Shown: positions 39,433 through 50,381, counted from the first letter of the stretch. The stretch is DNA of 64,000 nt from Liolophura sinensis (GCF_032854445.1 NC_088300.1:22735608-22799607); one strand, 5' to 3'. Numbers and translations: made by a program. Notes: generated from the letters alone by a model not told the origin.

Positions 39433-39954
39433 ATGTACCTTGTGTACTTACTGCATATACTTGTACTCAGTATTATCGCCTGGAGTTTAGATACTTTTGA
39501 GGTTGATACTGGGGGCCTGGGGGTATGGGTGTGTGGATTGAAAGTTCCTGTTGATGGTGAGGACTTGGCTGGATTTTGCAGTAGAGATGTGAAGATTAAA
39601 GAGGGGATTATTCCTGATCAAAACAAAGGTGAGTATTTTTTATCGTTCTCTAACTCAGAGCAAGTGGAGAGAACACTGACCGTTAACGGTGAGTGCTACC
39701 ATGGTAGAGAAATTACTGTTCACAAACCAACACTAGAGGAGTACCAGGTAGTTGATGTACTTAAACGACCACGTCCGCCTGTGCAGGTCAGCGATATAAT
39801 AGAAGCGATGAAGAACCTCACTCAACAGGGAAGAAGCGAAATAATTTCTCTGTTTGGCCATGAGAGATCCCAGGAACATCAGTCATGTGACACAAACCCT
39901 ATGGTGGCATTTCTTCAGAGTGCAGAGTATCATTTTCCTCAGGCGATGATGTGA
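39433..39954 (+). pseudogene. Retrotransposon Gag N-terminal part with RRM-like fold
   Basis: 173-codon open frame. Residues about 28-98 read like an RRM: a first strand GLGVWVCGLKVPVD, a GEYFLSFSNSEQVERTL strand-helix, and a closing GREITVHKP strand. A helical segment (SDIIEAMKNLTQQGRSEIIS) follows. This order is that of PNMA-type Gags (RRM-like domain before capsid). The first 25 residues are hydrophobic and probably not the native start. The frame ends before the capsid. Confidence 0.65.
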
Positions 39955-40018
39955 AAGGTAATGTCGCTTAACGGCAATGACGGCATGAAGTAACTAGATT
40001 GATGTGGTGATGCCCGCC

Positions 40019-40174
40019 ATTAGACGAGCACTGCGGGGAACAGCTAGTGAGGTTATGTCAAATCTCGGTACATGCATTACAGTCCGTACGCTCTTTCTGA
40101 AATTTGATACCATATTTGGTAATGTTTTAACTGCAGAGACTCTTCTGGAAGATGTTTATAGTGCAAAGCAGAAA
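40019..40174 (+). pseudogene. Gag capsid remnant
   Basis: Frame IRRALRGTASEVMSNLG, then LFLKFDTIFGNVLTAETLL and DVYSAKQK before a stop. The pattern (IRR-LRG, K-D-IFG-V, LL—-YSA-Q) is that of Ty3/gypsy and PNMA capsids. Separate frame from 39433-39954. Confidence 0.7.
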
Positions 40175-40477
40175 TAGACGGAGAATATAGTGGTGTGGAG
40201 ATGTAAGTTAGAAGGATTGTTAAGAATGGCAGAGCAGAAAGGGAAAGGGACGATCAGGATATGCTTAAGGTTTGGAGTGGTTTGTTTGATCATGAAGTTA
40301 GATCTGCCACACGTCACAGATTTGACGCAGGTGAGCCGTTTAACAATTTGCCTCGAGCAGCACGTGCCGCTGAACTCCCGATTCAGCAATCACCACACAT
40401 GAAGATAAAATGTCACAAAGTCACTGAGTTAGTTAGCTGATAAAGTAGCAAAACTGGAAGCCAGGTGAATCCCCGTA

Positions 40478-40519
40478 TGTTAGTTTTGTAAGAAGGAAGG
40501 ACATGTTAGGAGAAACTGT
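40478..40519 (+). pseudogene. CCHC zinc knuckle with an internal stop
   Basis: C-x2-C-x4-H-x4-C spacing (C-stop-F-C-KKEG-H-VRRN-C), followed by PKRAEQPRN. A TAG replaces the residue after the first Cys. Confidence 0.75.
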
Positions 40520-40641
40520 CCAAAACGAGCAGAGCAGCCGAGAAACTAGAAACCTACTGGATTGGATGGCAGATGCCAGGCGAGACTTATTCTTGCCCTG
40601 TTATGGAGGAGAAAATATGGAGTAAACTAATCGGTAATAAA

Positions 40642-40698
40642 ACCTTAGCTGCAATAAAAGTCAATGGCGTTGAAACACCTGCATATTTAGATACGGGT
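40642..40698 (+). pseudogene. Aspartic protease active-site remnant
   Basis: TLAAIKVNGVETPAYLDTG then a stop. The LDTG motif with the preceding strand pattern is the retropepsin active site; the stop falls where Ser or Ala is normal. Confidence 0.7.
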
Positions 40699-40786
40699 TA
40701 GCTGAAAAACATGGATACTGTACAAGACTAGTGGATTTATATGGCAAGCGAAAACTTTACTATGATGATAACTGCGTGGATCAACC

Positions 40787-41014
40787 TTGGCAATTGGTGA
40801 AAAACTCGTGGTGCGGAAAGTAGGTATCAGAGAGCGACAAAAGTTGACGGACAAGTGGGAGAGAACTGTGTATGAGGTGATAGGCCAGCCTCACAGAGAA
40901 GTAGCGGTCTACCCGGTCAGATCCCTTGACAGTGTAGGAAATCGCAAGAAAACCCTTCACAGAAATATGCTGTTGCCTCTGCCGCATATCTGGAGGCCAA
41001 ATTCTAGGATATGA
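40787..41014 (+). pseudogene. Integrase C-terminal remnant
   Basis: GEKLVVRKVGIRERQKLTDK, WERTVYEVIG, HREVAVYPVR, KTLHRNMLLP. This order (GD-V-R…KL-DRW…Y-V…V-…LHRN-LLP) is that of the C-terminus of Ty3/gypsy Pol. A tail with SVTESKSEGSDE and YDLVYRYARI continues in a shifted frame (41011-41364). Confidence 0.8.
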
Positions 41015-41544
41015 CAAAGGTTAAGCCTAAGCCAAGGAAACCTACAGCTACGTCTGTCACGGAATCAAAATCTGAGGGTTCTGATGAACTAGATCAAGAT
41101 TACGATCTGGTTTACCGTTATGCACGTATACAGGTAGACGAACCTAAACAAACTCTCGAGAATTCAGAAGAGAACCGAGAGGATCCAGTTTTCCGCTCTT
41201 CTAATGATACACCTGCTGACGTACCTACGGGAAGATTTGGAGTCATCAGTGGAAATAGATCTAACAGATGTTGGTGCTTGTCGTCCCAAGCGACAGCGAC
41301 GTCCACCTGCTTGGTTAAACCCGGATGTTGTGGAGATCAATCAGTGATGCTCTCAGGTAGGTAACAAGGAGTCTGTTGTATTAAAGTGCATCCTGAGTTG
41401 TGTACTCTTGTGTGTCTCACTAATGAAGTAAGGTAAGTGTCAGTGCGAATGAGCGATCTGGTATGTTCTGGATGAATCTGTGGGTGGTAACAGACCCCTC
41501 TTTATAATGTCAATGGTGGTGGTGGTGATGGTGGGGTGGGGGGT

Positions 41545-41554
41545 GGGGGAGGGA
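41545..41554 (+). promoter_or_regulatory. Candidate polypurine tract
   Basis: GGGGGAGGGA, preceded by more G-rich sequence, lies just left of TGTGACAGGG, where the full 3' LTR probably begins (41558). Position and composition fit the plus-strand primer. Confidence 0.5.
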
Positions 41555-41557
41555 TAA

Positions 41558-42068
41558 TGTGACAGGGTAAGGCGTCACCAAGTTAGTTAGCACAAATTGC
41601 ATGGTCCTTTATAGACAGTATTGGAGCCTTTTCATATTGATGATATACAAGTGCTCACAAGTGTTATGTATTTGTGTTAGATGTGTAATACTATTTTGTT
41701 ATTTTATGTTTCTTGTGTACACTATTGTGACTATGATACTTCCATTGATAGAACCATCTGAACACTGTTGTTATGAGAGAAGGGAAGGTTTAACTACATT
41801 TGTATGTACAAGGCCCGGTTTATATCCATGACATGGCTGCCGCCTCGCCAAACGCGGTCGGTTTGAGTTAAGCTGTCGCTTATTTGCCTGTCATCGCGCT
41901 ATGCTTGTATCTGTTATCCTTCCAGGGTTGCATATGACTGTCATACATACGAATGAGCCCAGTCCAAATGTAAAATCAGAGGAAAGAAATAAAGATCATA
42001 GTCACAAGCAAGCCAGCGTTGTTCCCTATGTGAAACTGAAAGGGCCGATAAACCCCACTCCCGTTACA
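41558..42068 (+). repeat. 3' LTR
   Basis: The right 240 bp (41829-42068) match the 5' LTR. The extension left to the polypurine tract, starting TGTGACAGGG and ending …CCCGTTACA, gives about 511 bp with TG…CA ends. The left half rests on inference. Confidence 0.65.
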
Positions 42069-42232
42069 TTTGTCCTACGACAAAATGTCAGCCGTTCTTA
42101 TTTATGTTCCTCTGATGACGTCGTTTTCGTTGACGCTTGTCATTGTGGGATATCATGCACGTCGGACATTGCCGTGGAGAAACGTCGTTTGTGACGTCAC
42201 AGACATACTACCATCTTCCTCAATCAACAGTG
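42069..42232 (+). promoter_or_regulatory. Presumed promoter/5'UTR of the kinase gene with CRE palindrome
   Basis: Only this segment separates the LTR from the kinase start codon. It is richer in CG dinucleotides than its surroundings and holds a perfect TGACGTCA (42192-42199), the CREB/ATF site, plus a half-like TGACGTCG near 42115. No TATA box is obvious. Confidence 0.45.
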
Positions 42233-42388
42233 ATGGCGTCATACACATCATATGGATTTTCTGTGGTAACTGACGCAAACTATGGAATGCAAGACGAGAT
42301 TGAATTCACCACCGACACCAATAATTCTCTTACCTATCGTGAAAACCAGTGTAGTCGTATTTTGACAAAGTGGAAAAGACACTGTCAG
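42233..42388 (+). CDS. Kinase gene exon 1
   Basis: 52 codons: MASYTSYGFSVVTDANYGMQ … TKWKRHCQ, donor CAG|GTAAAC. The frame is open further upstream to an ATG at 42137, but that would put 32 unlike residues before this start. Confidence 0.75.
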
Positions 42389-44594
42389 GTAAACCATAAA
42401 TTTCGTTTTGAAAAGGTGTACAGAAGAAACTGTAACAGTACTAGGTACTAGTACTCTGGACAGTTTTTTTGTCTTCTCTTTCACATGCTAACCATCCTAT
42501 TTTCTAGGCTTTTATTCATTTGTTAACCTTTTCCTTTTGGAGGTTTTTAGTGATGACTGATCTGGTAATGGGTTTGAATTATTGACTCATTTGTACAGCT
42601 GCTTAATGTACAAAAGTCGGCGCAGGTAGGTTTATTAATAGAATCGTATTTTCTTGTTCTGCAATTACGTGTGGATTTTGTACAAAAATGTAGACAAAGT
42701 TTGTGTTTATTGATTTAAAATGATAGTGTATTAAATCAATAATCATTAAAAATGAAAGCTGAATTCACATGTTTTTATATTTAAGAAGTCCGGAGACGAA
42801 AAGGAAAGAAGAACAGGCTCCTCGACGCCAGAACGGTATCCCACAAACTCAAAGACATGGCTAGGTGTCAGTCGGCGTGATCCTCGGCTACAGCTGGCCA
42901 AGTATCGGGAGTACCTAATCAGCAAGACACAGGTATGACCCATCAATAGCAAATAAACTTTGAAAAAAATTGTCTTGTTTTTATTTTATCAATATATTTT
43001 GGGGCATAAGGACTACACAAACATTGTTATCACATTTGTCTTACAATGTATAAAAGACTTAAAGTAAGGAGAGTAAAACCAGAGCAGCGACTGCATGCAG
43101 TGCAGATGCATGCCAAATGGTTATATGTAGTCGGTGAAGTACAGCCTCCTGTCAGTTTACTTCAGTTATGGTCTTAGTCAAACTGTTCATGTAAATGCTT
43201 AAATAGAAGCAAATTACACGCCCCTAGCACCATGGCTGAAACATATTTGTGTAAAGAAAGATTCAGTGAAGATAATTGAAATTAGACATCACTGGCCTAG
43301 AATTTCAAAAAATGCTGTGTTTTCATCACATTTAAGGCATTCCAACCGAACATGGAATTTCGTTGTCACCCATGCAGTGTAAATGGACAATATTCTTTCA
43401 AAAAGACAAGCATCATTATAAGTGTTCTTTCAGAGGAGCTTTTCAGTGAAGCTTTCACCAATAATAAGCTTAGAATGAATTGCTTTTACACAGGCTTCTG
43501 GTGACAGCATCCAGTGGACTGGCAACCCCAGAACGACACCAACCAGCAGTACAAATGTCGCGTCTGCCAAAGCCCGACAAAGGGCACCTGGCCACGAAAA
43601 GTGCAGCATGTCACTGAAGCGTAGAGACTGGTCTCATGTCAAGCCTTCCAAGAAACGAGCAAGATCAGAATTGGGAGATATCCGAGATCTTAAGGGCGAA
43701 ACATTATCTCCGTTTGTTGAAAGATGTGAATTTCCAAAAATTTTGTTTCGAAACAATAGTGAATTAAAGTTATACGACACCGAATCTCGAACGCACGGGC
43801 ATTATTTGGCGTCTTCCGTGGATGACACGTCTCTACCGACAGTGTCTTCACATGATATCAAACTGGCCACAAACGAGAATGGTAGCATTACAGTTCTAGG
43901 TAAAGGTGTGTACGGGTTTGTCATAAGGGGGCAGCTCAAAGAAGGCAACAAACTGCACGACATTGTTGCCAAGTTCTTCAGAGCGGACAAGAATTCACTA
44001 GAGGCTGTTCTGAACGAAGCACGCATTCTCCACTTTCTCGGTGCTACAGGAGCTGTACCTCGGGTCTATGGTATTCTTCAATCAGACCAACTAAGCCCAC
44101 GCCCAATTCTAATCCAAGAATGCTTCGCCAACGGACAAGACTTGTACAAGTTCCTGGAATCTGCGCCGCCAAAAAGCGCCTGGATAACAGCGTGTATAGC
44201 AGCCACTGAAGGTCTGCTGAAGATTCACGCCAAAGGAGTTCTGCTAAACGACATAAAACCTGACAACATTCTGATTGACGAAGCAAGCAATGTCAGGTAC
44301 ATTGACATGGGGATGGCGACTTTGAACGAAAGTTTCCTCTACCCTACTGGGCCATTGCTGGAGAAATGCCACCACCTTGCTCCAGAGATCGTGAGGGGTG
44401 AGCCCACAACCAAAATGTCGGACATCTTTAGTCTTGGAATCGTGCTCCAGATGATTGGTGAAAATGGAGACGTGCCAGATTTGTTGTCAATAAGCCAACT
44501 GATGACCTGCCCAGACCCTTTCCTCAGGTGCTCCCTATCAAATGTGATCACATTGCTCCAATCTTTAGACTGTGACGATACTTTGCTTCAGTAA
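42233..44594 (+). CDS. Divergent protein kinase, 3 exons, 467 aa
   Basis: Exons 42233-42388, 42786-42932, 43494-44594, all introns phase 0 (donors CAG|GTAAAC, CAG|GTATGA; acceptors TTTAAG, ACACAG); 1404 nt. The ATG at 42233 has a purine at -3 and G at +4. N-terminus (1-150) is polar, with RRD and KRR basic patches, not recognised. The kinase domain spans about 230-450: glycine loop GKGVYGFVIRG (237), Lys261 in VAKFF, Glu276 in LNEARIL, catalytic loop LLNDIKPDNIL (Asp354, Lys356, Asn359), DMG (372), APE (397-399), SDIFSLGIVL. HRD is LND and DFG is DMG, but all catalytic side chains are present, so activity is likely. The activation segment is short. Subfamily not recognised; similar kinases with NDIK-type loops occur as expanded sets in aquatic invertebrates (recalled, not searched). 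An ATTAAA at 44820 may be its poly(A) signal. Confidence 0.85.
42786..42932 (+). CDS. Kinase gene exon 2
   Basis: 49 codons, KSGDEKERRTGSSTPERYPT … LGVSRRDPRLQLAKYREYL, acceptor TATTTAAG, donor CAG|GTATGA. Basic and Ser-rich. Too short and without an ATG, so found only by splice sites and codon-level look. Confidence 0.75.
43494..44594 (+). CDS. Kinase gene exon 3 (kinase domain)
   Basis: Acceptor TTTTACACAG; 366 codons then TAA. The whole catalytic domain lies in this one exon. The in-frame Met at 43608 would give a 328-aa product if transcription began inside the gene. Confidence 0.88.
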   Translation, partial: ASGDSIQWTGNPRTTPTSSTNVASAKARQRAPGHEKCSMSLKRRDWSHVKPSKKRARSELGDIRDLKGETLSPFVERCEFPKILFRNNSELKLYDTESRTHGHYLASSVDDTSLPTVSSHDIKLATNENGSITVLGKGVYGFVIRGQLKEGNKLHDIVAKFFRADKNSLEAVLNEARILHFLGATGAVPRVYGILQSDQLSPRPILIQECFANGQDLYKFLESAPPKSAWITACIAATEGLLKIHAKGVLLNDIKPDNILIDEASNVRYIDMGMATLNESFLYPTGPLLEKCHHLAPEIVRGEPTTKMSDIFSLGIVLQMIGENGDVPDLLSISQLMTCPDPFLRCSLSNVITLLQSLDCDDTLLQ

Positions 44595-44819
44595 CACGTG
44601 TACTCGAGTTGTATCTTCATGCAACTGAATTCTCTTGTACATTTATTCCTTTTTAATACGGAAATATACTTTTAGTATATAATTTACCTCTGTATCTCGG
44701 AACCTCCCGAAAAGGTTGCTGGATTTTATCAACATGAATATGTACTTATGAATGAGTACTTATAGAAAAGTTTGTTGTACTGCTTGTGTTAAGAAATATG
44801 AAAAAATGTATACAAGTCT

Positions 44820-44825
44820 ATTAAA
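44820..44825 (+). terminator. Candidate poly(A) signal of the kinase gene
   Basis: ATTAAA about 225 bp past the stop, followed about 20 bp later by a GT-rich stretch (GTGTTGTTGTAC). Confidence 0.45.
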
Positions 44826-44829
44826 AACG

Positions 44830-45611
44830 CATTTATACTTTAAAACGTGTTGTTGTACTCTTCATAATTCTTCCTGTTGTATCCACCACGCAAACTTTGG
44901 AAAGCCTGACATGGCCATATTACAAGGTGTAATGGTTGTGTAAGATTATGTTCGGTTTCCTGGTCTCTGGAATAAGTGGCCATTTTTTTTTAAAGCAGCG
45001 TAAATCTCGGCATGCACGAGAGTGTAAAGCCTGGCGTACTGATAGTGGTTGTAGGCCTACTTTGGTAAGCAGAGCGTGTGTTGCAGAGTATATAGCATGG
45101 AAACGTGCCAGTAGGGGTCCTAGTCTGGTGCAAGTCTGTTCACGCCGTAAATACTTGTACGTATTGCCTACGCTATTCAGAAACATTAATGAAAATGCGA
45201 ATTGAAAACATAAAGACAACTAATAGATATCTGTTTTTCAACAAAAACGGCCAAGTAGTTATAGTGAAATGGACGAAACAGCTCAAAGGGCAATTTTGGT
45301 TCATAAATTGTCTAGGTGAGGCCTTGTAACAAGTTTAAATTTGAAATAACAACAGAACCGTCAAAACGGTTTAAGCTGCTCCTTTACCACGGTGAAGCTA
45401 TGTACAAAGTTTGGCTACAGTACAATGAATGTCGGGAATTAATAATTACATGTGTACTTGATACAGACGTGATAGGGTGGTGTAGTCATGGCAAGCACTT
45501 AGTCACTAGGGTTCAAGGACTAAGGAACGATGCATGGTCAGGTCCTGCTGATGATCTTTCTTCAGGCATATCATCACTATCCGGGTAACCACACTCTAGA
45601 CTTAAACTGCA
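44830..45611. other. Intergenic stretch without recognised gene
   Basis: Several short open frames overlap on both strands but none has splice support or a recognisable pattern. Confidence 0.4.
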
Positions 45612-45722
45612 AGGGGTGGTCGTGGGTTTCCTTCCACCATAATGCTGGCCACCATCTTTTAAGTGAAATATTCTTGAGTACGGCGTAAAACACCAATCAA
45701 ATAAATAAAATAAATAAATAAA
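45612..45722 (+). mobile_element. SINE 3' fragment, forward
   Basis: GGTCGTGGGTTTCCTTCCACCATAATG…CTTGAGTACGGCGTAAAACACC and an (AATA)n tail. Flanked by a likely 9-bp duplication TAAACTGCA (45603-45611, 45723-45731), so the 5' truncation was at insertion. Confidence 0.9.
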
Positions 45723-45731
45723 TAAACTGCA

Positions 45732-47640
45732 TGGGAAACAAGGCAAAGCCTATGTGGTAACAAAAGGCGGCTGTTTTTCCGCCAAGAACATACCCGATTC
45801 TATGCTGTGCTTTAACGCCTTCACTACCGCTGATTCATGACTGGAAGAGATCATACATCAACCAAAAGGTTATGGGAGCATCTTTTGGTAACATTTTTGA
45901 CCTAGACTGCCATTTTTTCAGGTTAAACCCAAAATGATTCATCTTTGGTCCACTTTATAGGTGGCTTGAACAGGGCTCGTACAGGTATATGAAAATGAAA
46001 TTCAAAGAGTTAAACAAGGCTAGTTTAAACATACCATGATGCAAATTATAGACAATATTTTAAGTCTGAATTATAGATGCTTTAATTTGCATGCATGTAT
46101 ATTGAATAGTATGCTTGCTTTTGCAAGAAATATCTGCCCTTCACCTCTGTAATATGACACATTCTTTGACCCGGCCTTGGCTCGGTAAAAAAAAAAATGA
46201 AAGCCATATATCATTATGCAGGGCTTACTCTGGGTCAGTATTTTATTTAGCCAGTCACTTTAGCCACTCATCAGATTTTGTAGTAAATACTATTTTTCTT
46301 TAGCCATACTTCCTCAGCAGCCTTGACTCTTGTAGGTCTCCTTCTGTAATTCGTTTTTATCTGCCTTGGTGTAGCTGCTAGAATCAGTTTGGTCTCTTCC
46401 GGCTATATCTGGAGTTCATCAAACATTACATTTAGAACAATTGCTCTCAAAATAATGGACAACTGCTTGGCAGCATGTTTTTGTTTTTGAGAAAAAAAAA
46501 TCAATCCTTTTTTCAACCTTTCTGTAGGATCCTAGTAAAATGTAATTTCCTCTATCAGAAAAATTTGTTACGAAATTAATTTGTGCACTCAGTTTATTTA
46601 AATGCAACATTATGATCAGTACATTGGAGCAGCACAGTCGACAGTAGAAAACCAGACGGTGTACACATTTATGTAAGGGCACATATTCTGAAACATTTAA
46701 TTTACTTCGGATCCAAGAAAATAGTTTATTAAGTGGAAAAGTTTAAATTTTTCATGGGAAGTAACTTCATTTACAGGTGTAACTCTACCTTGATTTATTT
46801 CCCTTCATAATTTTTTTTCCCAATTGGCGATGAAAGGTATACCCCAAAATGCCATGATTCTCTTTCGTTATTTAGCAAAAATGATTTCACGCGTTATTTA
46901 ATGTAAGTCAACTTGCAACAACGCTGAACCTCCTTCGCAGATTTCTGTCAAGTAATCGTCATATAACTGTGTTGTTGTTATTTCAAAAAATTATGGCCTT
47001 TTCAAAAAATTGTTCTAAATTTGAGACAATGGCGAGTGCCAGCAGAAGCCCTGATTGTGGGAGGATTATCACCGAGCACCCGATATACACACTCGGTGGT
47101 CAGCAGACAATATTTAAGTTCGGGACAAACTAAGATTTTCAAGGAGTTTCCAGGGGTATATGTCTTTTTTAAGGACTTCCAAGTACTTGAAAATGAAATT
47201 GTATTTTTCAAGGAGTTCAAGGACTGTGCGCACATTGGGTTTTAACCTCTGTTTTCAGCCATTTTGGGGGCAGAAATCAACCACCGCAAGTGTCATCACA
47301 TTAGGTTAATGTCAGGTGTAGAGAATGAAGGCCCCCCTACAACATGCTTTTCACAGTTAACACTACGACTTCAAAATAACACGACGCCTGATGCATAAAG
47401 TTCAAGTCGTGTGATACAGTCAGATATTTAAAAAAAAAAAAAAAAAAGAAGAAGTAGAAGTGGAGTGATTGAAGCTGTCATACACAGACATACTAATTAT
47501 ATAGTGCTATGATCTTGCCATTAAATTGCCAAAAAGAAAGACCAACACTGTTATTCTGTCACAACTATGACTGTTTATGGTATGCGTAAGGGTTGCAGAG
47601 ACTTCGTATGATAAATCATTGTGGTGGGGAGCCAGCCCAC
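45732..47640. other. Intergenic stretch without recognised gene
   Basis: AT-rich, no supported exon. An 18-A run lies at 47.43 kb. Confidence 0.4.
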
Positions 47641-47820
47641 AGCTTTACCACAGAGGACTTTGATATGCAAATTGCCGAACTTGTTTGGCAATCCATATAC
47701 TACGGGTGACACTGTGAATAGTTAAGCTATGAGGGAAAAGACTTGATATGCAAATGGCTACCGATGATTGGCTATCCGTGTACTATGGGTGGCCACTGCA
47801 ACCCTATGATTGGCCAAAAA
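47641..47820. repeat. Duplicated block with octamer motifs
   Basis: Two copies, 83 bp apart, of (A)CTTTGATATGCAAAT…TTGGC(A/T)ATCC…TACTA(C/T)GGGTG. Each has ATGCAAAT (47665-47672, 47748-47755) and a nearby ATTGG/TTTGG box. Confidence 0.7.
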
Positions 47821-47829
47821 CCTGTAACC

Positions 47830-49742
47830 AAACTTTCCATCAACACTTCGTAACGTGAGCAATTAAATAAAAATCATGTTTAACCAAGGTTGGTTTGAAA
47901 TATGCAATAGAAAACATACTAAACACAAGGCGAATTTCTTTTGAATTATATTGTTCAACTTTCACTTTAAAACAATTCATATATACAACTTTGTTTCAGA
48001 CATGTTTTAAATAAGTGGAGTTTATGTACATTAATTCATGAAACAATCTTAATGACTATGATGACAGGAAGCCATGGAAGCAATACACAAAATACAAGCA
48101 CATAACCTAAGTCATGGGTAAAACAGTGGTGTATTTGTTGTCCAACAGAACTGCTGCAAGACATTTCCTGGAGTGAGGTCTTTCAATGGGGTGAGTTTCA
48201 GCTGTACACTTTGGGCAATTTTGACATGAATTATACATGACTAGTGAAATTAAACTGACAGCAGTGCAGTGAGACCGAACATGTCGGACTATAAGGAAAA
48301 AAGATGATGCTTTCAAATAACACTGAACATTGCGACTTACATGTACAATAGAAAAAAAAAAATATCTACTTATGATAGAAAAACACTGAGGCATTCAAAA
48401 ACGCCTTGTTGAAGAATCACTTGGTATTTTCGACAACCTATTAGCCTGATAACATCCAAAACATGAGTGATCCGAGTTTTCTTGCAAGCAATAACATATG
48501 ATTACAAATCACTTTATGCAATATTTGGGGTATTGTGGTTATGGGATCTCAGCAATAAAACATTACTGGAAAAATTACTCTAATGGTACTATAAACGTGA
48601 TGAAAGTCTATTAAATTGAAAAGCAGTGGTTTCTACCACTCAGTACTTATTTACAATTTATGGCGCCATATAAACATCTGTCAACCATGCAATAGTATGC
48701 ACACACATACACACACATATCACAACTTTGTATGTACAGGGAAGTACATGAAATGAGACTTCGTTTGAGGCTCAAAGTTTGTACAGAGTGTAAACAAATG
48801 TTTAATTCTTGTTTTATAAATGACAACTTCTTATAATGTAACTACATGTATAGAAAATGCAAACAGCCAGGATAATGAAACTCAATCTTCTCGTTTTGGG
48901 AAAACCACGTAAACTTACACAGACTGATCAAAATTTGTACAAGTTATTTTGTGACCTGATTGATTAAAAAAATGGTTGAAACAAAAATCTGCTGATACAA
49001 TGCTCTCTAAGAATAAATCATTATTCTTTTAACAAAAACGAGAGAATAGAGTCTGATCCTTATACAAATAAAATGCTTGATAAAACGAAAGATTGTTTAG
49101 TTTTTGTGTAACAGGTGCAAAAACATGCGAGAGCAATACTCAATGTATGAACAGAAAAATGTTCTTAAACAGAAATTAACATCAGGTAATAAAGATAACG
49201 AAAACAGAAACCATTCTAATGTAAAGTAATGAGATGATGTGGAATATATCCATTGAACAGGATGGTAACGAAAGGCATAAAAAGTTTATTGCATATGTGT
49301 ATATGGTAACTGAAAGCTGCAAGATCACTTAACACACTCTATGTTAAAATGTCTCCATAACAAAACGTCATTATGCCAATTTTTAGATGACTGATTTTCG
49401 GTTTTAAACAGGCTTACATAATCCCTGAATTCTGAATGACACGAAATCCCACACATGAATGTACCTACAAAATTCTAAATGTGCTATAAAATAACTTAAA
49501 ATGGAGATTTTACACACATAGAAACAGACTGAATTTTAAAGGTAAAAAAAAATATATATATATTCTTCTGTTTCTGGCAATATATATCAAAGATGTTTGT
49601 ACATCTGCCAAAATGCCATTGCTTTGTGGATTCACTGGTCAGGTTGGTACTTTTTCCATTAAATCACCACATGGACAAATTAATGTCTTGTTGAAAGAAA
49701 AATGTTTTACTTCACACACAAGCACAATTCATTTTCTCTCAA
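47830..49742. other. Stretch downstream of SIPA1L without recognised gene
   Basis: AT-rich and free of SINEs. May include the distal 3'UTR of the SIPA1L gene if the proximal poly(A) signals are skipped. Confidence 0.4.
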
Positions 49743-50237
49743 TTTATTCACTTACAGCAGCAGCAATATGAAAGGACTTTAGCCCCAAAGCACTTTTACC
49801 TGGCCTCATTGAAATAAATGTACGGTAAACAAGATTGGTCTTACAGTTTTATCTAGCAGTATTCTAGTACTTGGTAAACAACTAGGCCAAGGTCACAAAA
49901 TTGATGATATCAGACCACAACCAGTAAAAGTAGAAATTCCTCCAATTCCAAATTGGGATGAGGTCACACCAGATCAACCAGAATTAACTAGATTAAACCT
50001 GTTTCGTTTGTTCACCTGACCTAAACAGCATTTAGAAGCTGTCTGGCTTCTGGTAATAATGTATTGGAATTCTCAAATGCAGTAAATGACAATGATGCTA
50101 AGACCTTCCCGTTTGTTCTTCTAACTTCATGATTATTCATTAACAGGTAAATGCAAATCCTGTCTTGATTTGAATAACAGCACAGGTATGACCAATACTG
50201 TTAGTATTGAACAACTATTTGTTCGAGGCTAGTCGCT
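49743..50237 (-). other. Likely 3'UTR of SIPA1L with poly(A) signal
   Basis: First AATAAA on the minus strand after the stop is at 49748-49743; another is at 49290-49285. No frame continues past the stop. Confidence 0.5.
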
Positions 50238-50381
50238 TCACTGGCGGTCTATGGTGTTGAAGAACCACTCTGTGAACTTGCGAAGCTGAGCTGCGGCCAC
50301 TTGAGATTCGTCTTGAAGGCGCAGATTGTCCTTCCTCAATTCCTGAACCTCCGACTCCATCTCCTGATTCTCCCTACGCTC
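50238..50381 (-). CDS. SIPA1L: SIPA1L last exon (coiled coil end and C-terminus)
   Basis: Phase 0 in after ACTATACAG; stop TGA at 50240-50238. Encodes [18 protein letters not shown] and [17 protein letters not shown], the invariant family C-terminus. Confidence 0.95.
   Translation of the reverse strand, partial: ERRENQEMESEVQELRKDNLRLQDESQVAAAQLRKFTEWFFNTIDRQ

Larger units (their letters stand above)
38560..42068 (+). mobile_element. Decayed Ty3/gypsy-type LTR retrotransposon, PNMA-like Gag
   Basis: Two direct LTR copies (38560-38797 and within 41558-42068) bracket, in order: a primer-binding site, a Gag frame (39433-39954), a capsid remnant (40019-40174), a CCHC zinc knuckle (40478-40519), an aspartic protease motif (40642-40698) and the end of an integrase (40787-41014). 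Reverse transcriptase and RNase H are gone, and stops interrupt the capsid, knuckle and protease segments, so it is dead. Only about 2.8 kb remain inside the LTRs. The two LTRs differ at roughly one base in eight by eye, so the insertion is not recent. Confidence 0.85.

Noticed and set aside
43802-44551. Minus-strand frames within the kinase exon
   Set aside because: Shadows of the kinase coding sequence, which has all catalytic motifs in order.
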